Of a stretch of DNA of 64,000 nt, positions 27,000 to 38,435 are shown piece after piece (within the stretch, counting starts at the first letter, position 1; each line of letters starts with the position of its first letter). Source of the stretch: Synechococcus sp. ROS8604. Its GTDB lineage: Bacteria > Cyanobacteriota > Cyanobacteriia > PCC-6307 > Cyanobiaceae. Below the pieces are notes generated by a model. The model had not been told where the DNA came from. It saw only the letters and a program-made list of their open reading frames with translations, and searched no databases. The stretch spans positions 1,054,001 through 1,118,000 of the forward strand of contig NZ_CP047946.1 in the NCBI RefSeq assembly GCF_014279655.1, in the 5' to 3' direction. Both the position numbers and the translations under genes were made by a program.

Positions 27000-27326
27000 A
27001 TGAAACGTTTTCTTGTTCTCAGCGGTCTGCTTTTTTCAGCGTCTCCTGCCTTGGCTGATGACGTCCTTTTTCTGGAGTGTAAGACAACCACACGAGCTGT
27101 TTTTACTGAAATTAAAACTCAGAAGCTGATCAAAGAGGAGACAAAAGAAGAAACATTGTTTTTGAAGATTGACCTCGCTAACAATAGGTTTATGTCCCAT
27201 AAAGACAGTCAATGGGATGAAACAGAAATGACAGGCCGTAGCTTAAAAGCTAATCTCAGCAAAAATGAAAACGGTTTGTCGTTAAATGGGAACTTGGGAA
27301 TAGAGGTTATCCGCCAGGTCAATTAA
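27000..27326 (+). CDS. Small exported protein, unknown
   Basis: 108 residues from ATG 27000. A clear signal peptide MKRFLVLSGLLFSASPALA is followed by ADDVLFLEC, so cleavage after ALA is likely. The mature part is beta-rich and charged (KTTTRAVFTEIKTQKLIKEE, FLKIDLANNRFMSHK). One Cys only. No family recognised. It is in the AT-richer stretch and codon composition is less GC-rich than the flanking core genes. Confidence 0.65.
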   Translation: MKRFLVLSGLLFSASPALADDVLFLECKTTTRAVFTEIKTQKLIKEETKEETLFLKIDLANNRFMSHKDSQWDETEMTGRSLKANLSKNENGLSLNGNLGIEVIRQVN

Positions 27327-27456
27327 GCTCAGAGATGGATTTTCTCGCTTGGATGATTGCAACCAAGGTGAATATGAACGGCCATTGCAATGAGGTTAAT
27401 CAGTCTGTATTTGATGCGGCAAGATAATCAGCTGGGGCCCTGGTTAATCTTCTTTT

Positions 27457-27807
27457 TTATTCAGGTGGATTCGCATTTGTATAGCCGTCAATGGTGCTGA
27501 GCAGATGTTTGGTAATGGCGTCAACGCCAATCAGGCGCTCTACCGGTTCTTCTGTGTAGTCGCAATCTTCGTCACCATCGGCATCAAGTTCGCAAGATAG
27601 GCCTTCATAGGTGACAACGAGGGTGGGCGCGCTATCGACTTGAAGCTTTTCTGCAAGGGCGGTGAACCCGCCATCAGGTCCACGTAAGGGAACGAATTCG
27701 AGTGTGGCTTGTTGAGGCTTTGTAAGTGTGTCTACGTACGCTTTGAGTTTTGCGGTGGGTTCGCAATCTGGCAGTGTGAACACGTATAAAACGTACGGCT
27801 TCATCAT
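27457..27807 (-). CDS. Thioredoxin/glutaredoxin-fold protein lacking a CxxC
   Basis: 116 residues from ATG 27807 (an ATG at 27804 is next; a longer frame reaches 27867). It opens MMKPYVLYVFTLPDCEPTAK, where one Cys stands at the usual active-site position with no second Cys in CxxC spacing, and continues with the cis-Pro strand VDSAPTLVV. An acidic insertion CELDADGDEDCDY contains two more Cys. The fold call is an inference from order of strands and helices; a redox role is uncertain. Confidence 0.55.
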   Translation of the reverse strand: MMKPYVLYVFTLPDCEPTAKLKAYVDTLTKPQQATLEFVPLRGPDGGFTALAEKLQVDSAPTLVVTYEGLSCELDADGDEDCDYTEEPVERLIGVDAITKHLLSTIDGYTNANPPE

Positions 27808-27867
27808 GTCCGTGTACCTTTGGTAGGTAGAAATTACCAGTAATCCTGGCAGCTTCTGAACCCGCAT

Positions 27868-28471
27868 TGTAGCGATTGTACGGATGGGAATTCATTCCGT
27901 TGTGATAGTTGACGAACGAAACATATTGGAATTCTGTATTCATTGCTTCTCGCTTGAGAGGCTTGGTCTAGGCATGGATATCCGCCGCTTAAAAGTTTGC
28001 TTGTCTGTGTTGTTTCTTAAGTCTCTTGAAAGGCAGCCTTGCTGAAGGGGCGGTTAACTTGAATGGCGATGGATTAGGGCAGCTGACTCTTGGTGTTTGC
28101 TATTAGTGTGCATTAACGAGTGAGCAAAGTTTGAATAGCTATGCAGCCAAGGCAAACGATGTGCCAACAAAAATGATTTGTTTCATAAAAAAGAACGGTC
28201 GCATTCTCCAAGACCGTCCCTTTTGTATGGAACTAAAACTCCCCAGTCATAGCTCCACAATAAAGATGGCTTAGGGATGGAGAAATGTCCGTAGAGATAC
28301 ATACCCATTTTTCTGTGAGGGTCGGGGTTGGTTCAGCGCAAAAAAGAGTGACGGTCTCCAACGCCACCCTCCCACTGAAGAGATCCAGTCTCTACAGCAG
28401 AAGCTTGAACTGGAAGTCTTGTTTCGTGCATAGAGATACATACGCATTGGCGATAGAACGCTGCCAAGCCT
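27868..28471. other. 604-base gap, no confident gene
   Basis: Contains the hairpin described at 28187-28224 and an imperfectly explained pair of direct repeats TAGAGATACATAC-x-CATT at 28292-28309 and 28431-28448. A frame from ATG 27943 on the minus strand looks protein-like for about 40 codons before running into the thioredoxin-fold gene in another frame. Other frames are under 25 codons or a 68-codon plus frame (28285-28491) without ribosome site. Confidence 0.45.
28187..28224. terminator. Bidirectional terminator-like hairpin
   Basis: Stem ACGGTC (28195-28200) and GACCGT (28212-28217) with an 11-base loop. It is flanked by an A run (28187-28192), giving a T run on the minus strand, and by CCCTTTT on the plus strand. 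No coding gene is assigned directly upstream on either side, so an unannotated transcript may end here. Confidence 0.55.
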
Positions 28472-29065
28472 CTAAAACAAGCCATTGGTAGGGGCATTCC
28501 AGCGGGTGATCGCACGTTGCCCTCGCTCGAAGCCCAGGATGCAAATCGTTCCTGTGTCGAGCTGGAACAGGCGCCCACCGGTTGCGCCGAGTCCCAACCA
28601 GGTGCCTGTCAGGGCACGAAGCAAATGCCCGTGGGCGAATAAGGCAACATCTCCATCCCCCGGCTCCGCTAAGGCGCTGGCAATGGATTGTTCACAGCGT
28701 TGTTGCACGGCTTCCGCATCTTCGCCATTGGGGCAGCCATGGCTCCAGACCGTCCAGTTCGGAATGCTCTTGCGAATCTCAGGGGTTGTGATTCCTTCGT
28801 AATCGCCGTAATCCCACTCGCGCAAGGTTTCCATGATCCGTCGTTGTTGGCCTAGGCCACCGAGTTCGCAGGTGCGTTTTGCCCGTTGAAGCGGTGAACT
28901 AAACACAGCTGCAAACCGATGGGATGTGAGGGCAGGCGCAAGCAGCCTGGCCTCTTCTTCGCCCTCCGGCAGCAAGGGCAAATCAGTGTTGCCGGTGTGC
29001 CGTCCATTTTTGGCCCATTCAGTGGCTCCGTGTCGAAGTAACCAGATCTGACGTTCATGGTCCAT
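28472..29065 (-). CDS. Histidine phosphatase (phosphoglycerate mutase-like) family protein
   Basis: 197 residues. The catalytic RHG motif is in IWLLRHGATEWAKNGRHTG; the second His is in LFAHGHLLRALTG. Length and the NTDLPLLPEGEEEA motif fit the CobC/PhoE type of broad phosphatases, acting through a phospho-histidine. Substrate cannot be told; because cbiA lies close by on the same strand, alpha-ribazole phosphate is a possibility but unproven. Confidence 0.85.
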   Translation of the reverse strand: MDHERQIWLLRHGATEWAKNGRHTGNTDLPLLPEGEEEARLLAPALTSHRFAAVFSSPLQRAKRTCELGGLGQQRRIMETLREWDYGDYEGITTPEIRKSIPNWTVWSHGCPNGEDAEAVQQRCEQSIASALAEPGDGDVALFAHGHLLRALTGTWLGLGATGGRLFQLDTGTICILGFERGQRAITRWNAPTNGLF

Positions 29066-29109
29066 GGTGTGGATTAGCTCACTTGAAGATCGTTGCTGTC
29101 TGGTCCCTC

Positions 29110-29382
29110 TTAAGCCCGAATGTCAAACCAGTCATTGCCCGTGACGGGCATTTTGGAGAGCAGCACCCTTTTGACGGTTGCCGTGCTCGGGCCGCGCTCA
29201 CACCACAGTCGAAATTCGTTCAAGGCCATTTCGCCTCCCTCGGCTTGGACCTCCACTCTCCCGTCCTTGAGATTTCGAACCCAACCGCAAAGTTCGAGGT
29301 CGAGGGCGCGTCGCCGGCAGCTGTTTCTGAATCCCACCCCTTGCACGCTGCCTTCGATTAAGAACCGCCAGCGCTCCTTCAA
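29110..29382 (-). CDS. Acylphosphatase
   Basis: About 90 residues if started at TTG 29382. The signature EGSVQGVGFRNSCRRRALDLELCGWVRN-type stretch is present as GSVQGVGFR and GWVRNLKDGRVEV, with the catalytic Arg in GFR and Asn in WVRN. It hydrolyses acyl phosphates. The start is doubtful: ATG 29460 would add 26 residues and overlap cbiA by 52 bases; the TTG gives the usual family length with a 26-base gap. Confidence 0.8.
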   Translation of the reverse strand: MKERWRFLIEGSVQGVGFRNSCRRRALDLELCGWVRNLKDGRVEVQAEGGEMALNEFRLWCERGPSTATVKRVLLSKMPVTGNDWFDIRA

Positions 29383-29408
29383 GGGCTGTTGTCTCTGACG
29401 CGTGGCCT

Positions 29409-30797
29409 TTATGGATCGGTCGCCATCTGATTCGCCACGGTTTCGAGAGCGTCGCGCCATCGGCATGAGATCGTCGATGAGCTGGCCCAGTGAAGATGCA
29501 CCCAGCTTGCGTGAACGGTTGGAAGTGCCCATCCTTCTTCTCTGCGATCAACATGCCAGCCATCAACCTGCCACAGCGATTGCCATCTGCCCACAGGTTC
29601 CTCGCTGAGTTGCCAGCGGTGAAATTCATGCCCCATCCACTGATCACCTGCCTTCAAAAGCAAGCTGTCACAGCTTGCCGTTAGGCGGCGATATCCCACC
29701 TGTAATGTCCCGCGTTGGGCGTGAAACGGCAAGACGCCCGCCATGGCATGGGTTTCTCCTTCCCCGTCCATCAGGCTGGTCCCCAACATCAACATCCCGC
29801 CACATTCGGCATACAGCGGTTTGTGTTGCAGCCAGTCGCGCAGTCCTGACAGGCTTTGTTGGCAACGGCTGAGTTGTTTGGCGTGGAGTTCTGGGAAGCC
29901 TCCTGGGATCACGAGTCCATAGGCCGCTTGCGGCAACGGCTCGTCCTCCAGGGGATGCCAAGGGATCACTGGCATCCCAAGTGCCTCGAGGCAATCCTGC
30001 ATCTCCGGATAACGGAAATGGAAGGCGTTGTCTTGGGCGACGGCCACTGGCAGTGGCTCTCGCTGGGTGTCCTGCACCAGAGCGTTCGCGAGCACGGTTT
30101 GGATCGGCTCTGGACCCGGCGTTGGCGCTGCCATCAGCCTCTCAAAGACCTCCATCTCGAGATGTTGATCAGCGATCGCTGCCCATTGCCCCAGGCGAAC
30201 ATTCAGTTGATCGAGCTCGTGGGCTGGAGCTAAGCCCAAATGCCGACTGGGTAGTTCGAGGCTTGAATCCCGCGGAAGACAGCCCAGGCAGGGCACGTCA
30301 ATGGACGCTAAGACATCTTCGAGAAGCGAGCGATGGCGCTCCGTGCTGACGCGATTGAGCACCACACCAGCAAACTGCACGTCGGGGTCAAGATCACGAA
30401 ATCCGCTCACGAGCGCGGCGAGTGATCGCGCCTGGCCGCCGGCATCCACCACCAACACCACCGGCAACTGCAGGTGTTTGGCCACGGCTGCGCTGCTTCC
30501 TTCTCCGGTTGAGCCGATCCCATCGAACAGCCCCATCACCCCCTCCACGAGGGCTAGGTCGCAGCGACCTCCGTAGCCATGGAAACTGGTCTTCACCCAG
30601 TCGGGTCCGCACAAGGGCAGATCCAAGTTGCGGCATGGGCGCCCCGCACTGGCCCCAAGCAGTTGGGGGTCGAGGTAATCGGGCCCCACCTTGAAGGGTT
30701 GAATGCTCAATCCCTTCTGTTGCGCCCAGGAGATCAGGCTGAGGCTGAGCAGGGTTTTGCCGCTGCTGCTAGATGGAGCAGCGATCACACAGGCCAT
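29409..30797 (-). CDS. cbiA: Cobyrinate a,c-diamide synthase
   Basis: 462 residues. An N-terminal P-loop (APSSSSGKTLLSLSL) and VEGVMGLFDG motif form the ATP-grasp-like amidating half; the C-terminal class I glutaminase half holds nucleophile Cys in LYAECGGMLMLG. CbiA amidates the a and c side chains of cobyrinate in corrinoid (pseudocobalamin) synthesis. It is 16 bases below opcA on the same strand, so it may be transcribed with zwf-opcA. Confidence 0.92.
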   Translation of the reverse strand: MACVIAAPSSSSGKTLLSLSLISWAQQKGLSIQPFKVGPDYLDPQLLGASAGRPCRNLDLPLCGPDWVKTSFHGYGGRCDLALVEGVMGLFDGIGSTGEGSSAAVAKHLQLPVVLVVDAGGQARSLAALVSGFRDLDPDVQFAGVVLNRVSTERHRSLLEDVLASIDVPCLGCLPRDSSLELPSRHLGLAPAHELDQLNVRLGQWAAIADQHLEMEVFERLMAAPTPGPEPIQTVLANALVQDTQREPLPVAVAQDNAFHFRYPEMQDCLEALGMPVIPWHPLEDEPLPQAAYGLVIPGGFPELHAKQLSRCQQSLSGLRDWLQHKPLYAECGGMLMLGTSLMDGEGETHAMAGVLPFHAQRGTLQVGYRRLTASCDSLLLKAGDQWMGHEFHRWQLSEEPVGRWQSLWQVDGWHVDRREEGWALPTVHASWVHLHWASSSTISCRWRDALETVANQMATDP

Positions 30798-30813
30798 GCT
30801 GCTCAGCTAGGAA

Positions 30814-32109
30814 TCAACTGAGAAGCTTGGCAGCTAGAGGGGCCGCCGCCGCCAAGAGCGGGTTGGAGGAATCGTGCCCGCCCTCAAGCAGTCGAGCCAT
30901 GTCGGCTTCCACATGGGTATGAAGCAAGGGCACCACCTCTTCCACGAGTTCCATGCTGGCCATGCCCCCGGCTTCGAGGCGCATGCAACCTCCGGATTCC
31001 GCGCAGAGAATCACACACATCGCCCCACCCTGTTCGGGTTTAGAAATGATCCGCAGCCCCACGATTTGTCCCGGATGAAGACTGGGTTGCCCCATGGGTA
31101 CGGGAGACACCCGCAGCGGGACCTCGGTTCCATCGGGACGTTGGAACTCGGCGCTGATCGTGGAATCGCTGGTTTTGGCCTCATGCCGATGGGTGGTCTT
31201 TAGGGTCCAGCCCAGTCGATCGGCGATCCAAGAGGCCAACAGCAGGCCTTGGACCGGGTGATCTCCCTCAACATCAATGTCGAGTTGCACCACGTGGCTG
31301 AGGGCATCGCGACGCTGCGGCGGATCGAACACCATCGCCAGGGTTTGATGCCAGCTGCCCAGCCTTAACCAGTTCAGGTCATTCACGGCTTGGCCGCTTG
31401 CGAGCCTGTTGGCGAGCAGGGTTAGGCAGTAAGCAGGATCACCAAGAGCGGAATCGAGAATCAGCCTGCGAGGCGCGATCGAGAGCTGCTCCATTAGCTC
31501 AGGCGACTCATCCAGGGGTCCGTTCCACCACACCCAGGAGGGCAGGTCTTCGGGAAGCAGGGGCTGCAACGTGTTGAGTCCCTCTCGCAGGGCTCCAGTT
31601 CCGCCGCGGAGCACCACCACATCTCCACAGGCAACGGTGCCCCCGCCTTCTTCCGGTAAGGGGCAATAGGCGGCGACCAGGGTTTCTAACGGGCGGCTGG
31701 AATCCAGGCTGGGGGCAAGGGTGATCAAGCGCCGCGGCCTCAGGGCACTCAAGGCCCCGTCCACATGTTGACCACGAAGGTCGTCACTGGTTTGGCTGCC
31801 ATCAATCTTGGCCAGACTGTTTGACACCGAGCTCACCAGCGGCGGGGTGCTGAGGGGGAGATCAAGATCGAGCACCGCTTTTCGTCCAGCCTTTTCGACC
31901 TCATCGCGTTGCACGCCCATGATTGGGCCCTCGAGCCTTCCTGTGCGGACCAGTTGCTGTTCCACCCATGCCGGCTGCCAGATCAACAGGCAAAAGGTGT
32001 GAGCCCCAATGCTGCTTTCTTGATCGCCGGACCACAGCTGATCGAGGTAATGAGGAACTTCCGAAGGGGGAAGCTCGAGGGGGGTTTGAAGCGTGAGCTG
32101 AGGAGACAT
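30814..32109 (-). CDS. opcA: Glucose-6-phosphate dehydrogenase assembly protein OpcA
   Basis: 431 residues, soluble, with typical OpcA features: an N-terminal PLELPPSEVPHYLDQLW segment, DLDLPLSTPPL, DLRGQHVDGAL-like central strands and the RLILDSALGDPAYC motif. OpcA binds and activates Zwf, and in cyanobacteria its effect depends on thioredoxin. It lies 58 bases downstream of zwf, the conserved zwf-opcA arrangement. Confidence 0.92.
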   Translation of the reverse strand: MSPQLTLQTPLELPPSEVPHYLDQLWSGDQESSIGAHTFCLLIWQPAWVEQQLVRTGRLEGPIMGVQRDEVEKAGRKAVLDLDLPLSTPPLVSSVSNSLAKIDGSQTSDDLRGQHVDGALSALRPRRLITLAPSLDSSRPLETLVAAYCPLPEEGGGTVACGDVVVLRGGTGALREGLNTLQPLLPEDLPSWVWWNGPLDESPELMEQLSIAPRRLILDSALGDPAYCLTLLANRLASGQAVNDLNWLRLGSWHQTLAMVFDPPQRRDALSHVVQLDIDVEGDHPVQGLLLASWIADRLGWTLKTTHRHEAKTSDSTISAEFQRPDGTEVPLRVSPVPMGQPSLHPGQIVGLRIISKPEQGGAMCVILCAESGGCMRLEAGGMASMELVEEVVPLLHTHVEADMARLLEGGHDSSNPLLAAAAPLAAKLLS

Positions 32110-32167
32110 GTTGCGGCCTGAGGGAGGGCGGAAACGAGGTGAAATTGGATCTTGTTTTGGGCTTGAT

Positions 32168-33691
<1,524 letters not shown>

Positions 33692-33864
33692 GGCTACAGC
33701 ACCTCTTAGGAAGGTTTAACCAGGATTTCTCGATCGGACAGCGCAATTCTTCCTGCAGGCTGGGTTTTGTGGCTGTCTCCTGAAAAACAACAGGATTGGC
33801 CATCAAAAAAGCCCACCAATGGCGAGCTTGATTCACTCAACGTTGAGGCTGAGATCTTTGAGGT

Positions 33865-35040
<1,176 letters not shown>

Positions 35041-35202
35041 CTATAAGCGTCATCACTGACTTGCTACTCAATTTTCGCTGAATTGAAGTTTCTTCCTTAG
35101 AGTCAACGACGTCAATCTCTCAGGATTAGAAGCGAAAACGGTTTGGCAACTATCAGTGGTCTGACACAACTGAAGCGTGGCGAAACGCCCACTGGAGAGG
35201 CG

Positions 35203-35703
35203 ATGTCTTCGAATCACCAACCCATTGAACAAACCGTTGAGAGGATGGCTGATGGCGTTCGTCGCCTCGCCGCTCAGCTGTTAACGCCGGTTTCCTCCGA
35301 TCAGATTTGGGCTGTTCTGACGGATTACGACCAACTCAGTACTTTCATTCCCAATCTTGCAAGCAGTCGTTTGCTGCTTCGAGAGGGCAACAAAGTGCAT
35401 TTGCAGCAAGAGGGGTGTCAGCAATTTCTAGGAATGAAGTTTTCGGCCTCCGTGGAGCTAGAGCTCGAAGAATTTCTTTCAGAAGGGGCGCTGAGATTCA
35501 AGATGAAGAAGGGCGACTTCCGGCGCTTTGAGGGAACCTGGCGGTTGAGAACCATGCCGGACGCCACAGCCCTCTTCTACGAACTCACCGTGCAGGGCTG
35601 TTTAGGAATGCCCATCGGCCTGATCGAACAACGGCTGCGCGACGATCTCACGACCAACCTCAAAGCTGTTGAAGCGGAAGCACGACGCAGAGCCGCTCAC
35701 TAA
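35203..35703 (+). CDS. SRPBCC (START-like) polyketide cyclase/coenzyme Q-binding type protein
   Basis: 166 residues from ATG 35203, which is preceded by GGAGAGG; an upstream TTG at 35143 lacks support. The AAQLLTPVSSDQIWAVLTDY and FIPNLASSRLL pattern with later LRFKMKKGDFRRFEGTW and a C-terminal long helix (GLIEQRLRDDLTTNLKAVEAE) is the helix-grip SRPBCC fold. Such proteins bind hydrophobic ligands. It is divergent from petH; ligand unknown. Confidence 0.8.
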   Translation: MSSNHQPIEQTVERMADGVRRLAAQLLTPVSSDQIWAVLTDYDQLSTFIPNLASSRLLLREGNKVHLQQEGCQQFLGMKFSASVELELEEFLSEGALRFKMKKGDFRRFEGTWRLRTMPDATALFYELTVQGCLGMPIGLIEQRLRDDLTTNLKAVEAEARRRAAH

Positions 35704-35840
35704 CTCTTTCTACTGTTCTTTCAGATCAATTTGCTGGGCTGGCAGAGCAGCCAGTTGCTGGGCTTGGACAGAGTGGTTTCAGGGACGTTGATGTTGGCTT
35801 CTAGCCATCTGCAGGCTGTCGCCAAGCGCCGGTGCCGCAT

Positions 35841-35867
35841 AAAAAAAACTCCCCCCGTGAGGAGAGT
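35841..35867 (-). terminator. Terminator downstream of tRNA-Glu
   Basis: On the minus strand ACTCTCC-TCAC-GGGGGGAGT forms a GC-rich stem (complement of 35848-35867) followed by eight T residues (complement of 35841-35848). It ends 40 bases past the tRNA. Confidence 0.75.
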
Positions 35868-35903
35868 GTTCATTGGATCCGGATGAAGTGTCATCCAGGT
35901 CTT

Positions 35904-35979
<76 letters not shown>

Positions 35980-36025
35980 AAGAACGTGAACGAAAGGTCT
36001 TGAGAACTTCCGGCACCCAGTGAAA

Positions 36026-37177
36026 TTACGGTTCAGCCTGACCCTCCGTCAAGGCAACGTTCTCCTTCTCTTGACCTTGCCCCTGCCAGACGGGCACGTT
36101 GAAGGTGAAGCAGGCTCCTTTGTCTGGTTCCGAGATCACCCAGATCCTGCCGCCATGCACTTCCACAATGCGCCGGCACACCGAGAGTCCAACCCCAAAA
36201 CCCGAGGCCCCAGCTGATGTTTGAGGAAGCCGGACGCGGTCAAGAAAAATGCGTTGCTGCTCTTCTTCCGGAATGCCTGGTCCGCTGTCGCTGATGCTCA
36301 CCTGCACCCACTGACTGGTGCGGTGAAGCATGGTTAAGGAGATCAATCCTCCGTTGGGTGTGTACTTCAGGGCGTTTTCAAGCAAATTGAGGAGCACCTG
36401 GCGCATCCTGCGTTGATCCGCAAACACCTTGGGCAGATCCGCAGGGATGTCGGTGTGGATGGTCACATCTCTGCCGAGCCAGAGTTTCTCCAGTTCCAGA
36501 ATCGCTTCAGCGGCCACACTGGCTAAATCAAGGCGCTGAGGGTTGAACAGTGCTTCCCAGCGTGTGCTCCCCACTTCCAGCAGATCTTTCGACAGCAGGG
36601 CGATTTCCTCGAGGCGTCTTTTGAGGACATCCCTGAAGCGATGGATATCGATCTGGCCTAATTGCTGGCTTTGTACGGCAAGAGTCGCAGCGGTGAGTGG
36701 CGTCCGTAGTTCATGGGCCACCATCCTCAGCAAGCGCTCTTGCGCTTCCAGGCGATCAATCAATGTTTCGTTTTCCTGACGCAGCACCAGCAACTGATCT
36801 TCGAGTTGGAGCTCCCGTTGGGTGCGGCTGCCATCCAGTTCTGTGGGTTTAAGACTTAAACCAAGTCCGCTCACCACCTCGTCCTGCTGCCAGCGCGGCA
36901 ACCAGCCCCGCAGTTGTTGAAAGATGCTGCTTCCCGCAAACACCTGCTTTGGTTGCGGTTGCAGCTTCACCAGTGATGGTGTCACCACCAGGCGGTGCAG
37001 TTCCAGCAACTCAGGTTGTTGGGTTGGATCTGAGATTTGAAGACTGACATCGAACCCGCAATCTTCGTTCTGCAGAAATTCCACCAACTCGCGAAGGTCG
37101 CGGCTGGACAAATGGTGGCGACCGGCAACGAGTAACAAACTCAATTGTTGGCGCGGATTGCGATCAATCCCATCCAC
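36026..37177 (-). CDS. sasA: Circadian clock sensor kinase SasA
   Basis: 383 residues. The N-terminal KaiB-like thioredoxin-fold domain (about 10-100: [29 protein letters not shown]) binds KaiC; the HisKA helix carries phospho-acceptor His155 in [10 protein letters not shown]; the ATPase domain has [25 protein letters not shown] and [16 protein letters not shown]. SasA relays clock phase to RpaA. kai genes are not in this window. It is divergent from the lyase-like gene, with the two starts 103 bases apart. Confidence 0.93.
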   Translation of the reverse strand: MDGIDRNPRQQLSLLLVAGRHHLSSRDLRELVEFLQNEDCGFDVSLQISDPTQQPELLELHRLVVTPSLVKLQPQPKQVFAGSSIFQQLRGWLPRWQQDEVVSGLGLSLKPTELDGSRTQRELQLEDQLLVLRQENETLIDRLEAQERLLRMVAHELRTPLTAATLAVQSQQLGQIDIHRFRDVLKRRLEEIALLSKDLLEVGSTRWEALFNPQRLDLASVAAEAILELEKLWLGRDVTIHTDIPADLPKVFADQRRMRQVLLNLLENALKYTPNGGLISLTMLHRTSQWVQVSISDSGPGIPEEEQQRIFLDRVRLPQTSAGASGFGVGLSVCRRIVEVHGGRIWVISEPDKGACFTFNVPVWQGQGQEKENVALTEGQAEP

Positions 37178-37280
37178 CGAGGGAGCTACGCAATGTTGAG
37201 GCTTACCTTATGGGTTTTTGCTCTGCCTCGCAGATCCGCTAAGAAGAAGGTGAACACTCTGTTGTTACCTAGGAGACGGC

Positions 37281-37853
37281 ATGCCCCTTCTGCCGCTTGA
37301 ACAACGAGGCTCAAACCCTCCCCACGGAGCGCCCCCGCCCTCTGAGCGCGTGCATCTTGATAGCAATCTGAGACGGTGGTTTGCGCGCAACTTGGGTCTT
37401 TGGAGATCGAGGCGTCAATACCTCTTCAACAACGAGGAAGTTTTTTTCCTCGACATGATGATTCGGGTTGAGATCTTTTCGGAATTTCAGTTTGGTGAGC
37501 CCCGCTACCGATTTAGTTGGTGGCCTGAACGCGACACCGACTTTTTTGATCGCAAACCCCGCTACGAGAAAGCTGGTGTGATGGAAGCCACCTTGATGGG
37601 CCATCAGCTGCAACGGAATCGTGCCTATCTCGAGCCAACGCCTCATCGCACCCGGATTCGACAGGTGGATGAACACGAGATGGTGTTTGAATCCCATTAC
37701 GGAGATTGGGATGTCCAGGAGTACACCCGGTTAATTGATGAGGACCGCTATCGCTCTCGAGCGATTTACAGCTGGCAAAACAACGTGCTCGAGATCGTTG
37801 AACATCATCATGAAACAAGGATGGAGGATGCTTCAGCTCCGATTCCGCTCTGA
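37281..37853 (+). CDS. CpcS/CpeS-like phycobiliprotein lyase homologue
   Basis: 190 residues. A Trp/Arg-rich stretch (LRRWFARNLGLWRSRRQYLF) is followed by calycin-like strands (FSEFQFGEPRYRFSWW, AYLEPTPHRTRIRQV, DRYRSRAIYSW). This fits the S-type lyase family (DUF1001), which holds bilins and attaches them to phycobiliproteins. Similarity is moderate, so bilin substrate and activity are inferred. A ribosome site AGGAGAC lies seven bases before the ATG. Confidence 0.6.
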   Translation: MPLLPLEQRGSNPPHGAPPPSERVHLDSNLRRWFARNLGLWRSRRQYLFNNEEVFFLDMMIRVEIFSEFQFGEPRYRFSWWPERDTDFFDRKPRYEKAGVMEATLMGHQLQRNRAYLEPTPHRTRIRQVDEHEMVFESHYGDWDVQEYTRLIDEDRYRSRAIYSWQNNVLEIVEHHHETRMEDASAPIPL

Positions 37854-37920
37854 AAAAGATCCGATTTGGATCAAATTGAGTCAAATTTAGACATCTCTCC
37901 ACTAGCCCGAATCGGGGAGG

Positions 37921-38382
37921 ATGCGGCACCATGGCGGCGTATTCCGGTTTGATCCTTTGCGTCCCCTTATCCGACTCCGTACTGCTCTGTCGGCACCATT
38001 GCTTCTGCTGCCTCTCTGCTTAGCAGGTCCTGCTGCGATGGCTCAGTCAGCCGGAAAGGCGCCGACGTCGCCTGCAAGCAACGAGGAAGTCTTCCTCTAT
38101 CGCGGTATGGGCTCGTCCTACGTCTGCAATGCCCGCACGGCAGGGATTGAGTTTCCTAAAGCTGTTGGCATTGCTGCCGCAACCTATGTCCAGCTCCTCA
38201 ATGGACGCCACGGTGGCAAGGTTGCATCGACAGGGATTAAGAAGCTGACCAATGAGCAGCTGTTTGCCGGTGCCGAGTTTCAAATCATCACCGGTGCCAT
38301 GCAGTTCTGCCCCGACAAGGTGCCTGCCGACGTCAAGACCAAGGTGGAAGACGCGTTGAAGAAACAGAAGGCCGCTCAATAG
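37921..38382 (+). CDS. Exported small protein, conserved-looking
   Basis: 153 residues. A long basic N-terminus leads into a hydrophobic signal segment (LSAPLLLLPLCLAGPAAMAQS) with AMA-QS as likely cleavage site. The mature part (VFLYRGMGSSYVCNARTAGI, FAGAEFQIITGAMQFCPDKV) has two Cys that could form a disulfide, and a Lys-rich end. Similar proteins have been labelled cAMP phosphodiesterase in picocyanobacterial genomes, but I see no catalytic motif to support that. Confidence 0.65.
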   Translation: MRHHGGVFRFDPLRPLIRLRTALSAPLLLLPLCLAGPAAMAQSAGKAPTSPASNEEVFLYRGMGSSYVCNARTAGIEFPKAVGIAAATYVQLLNGRHGGKVASTGIKKLTNEQLFAGAEFQIITGAMQFCPDKVPADVKTKVEDALKKQKAAQ

Positions 38383-38435
38383 GCCGCTCAATCATCGGAT
38401 CAGCCTCCACGGGGGACGTCTGCCCGCCAAGATCG

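Noticed and set aside
23945-28471. Prophage or integrative element
   Set aside because: Although AT-richer and gene-poor, it contains no integrase, transposase, phage structural gene or tRNA-flanked attachment repeat.
28285-28491. 68-codon plus frame containing both 18-base direct repeats
   Set aside because: No ribosome site and its end overlaps the phosphatase gene; repeats fall in different phases of no clear meaning.
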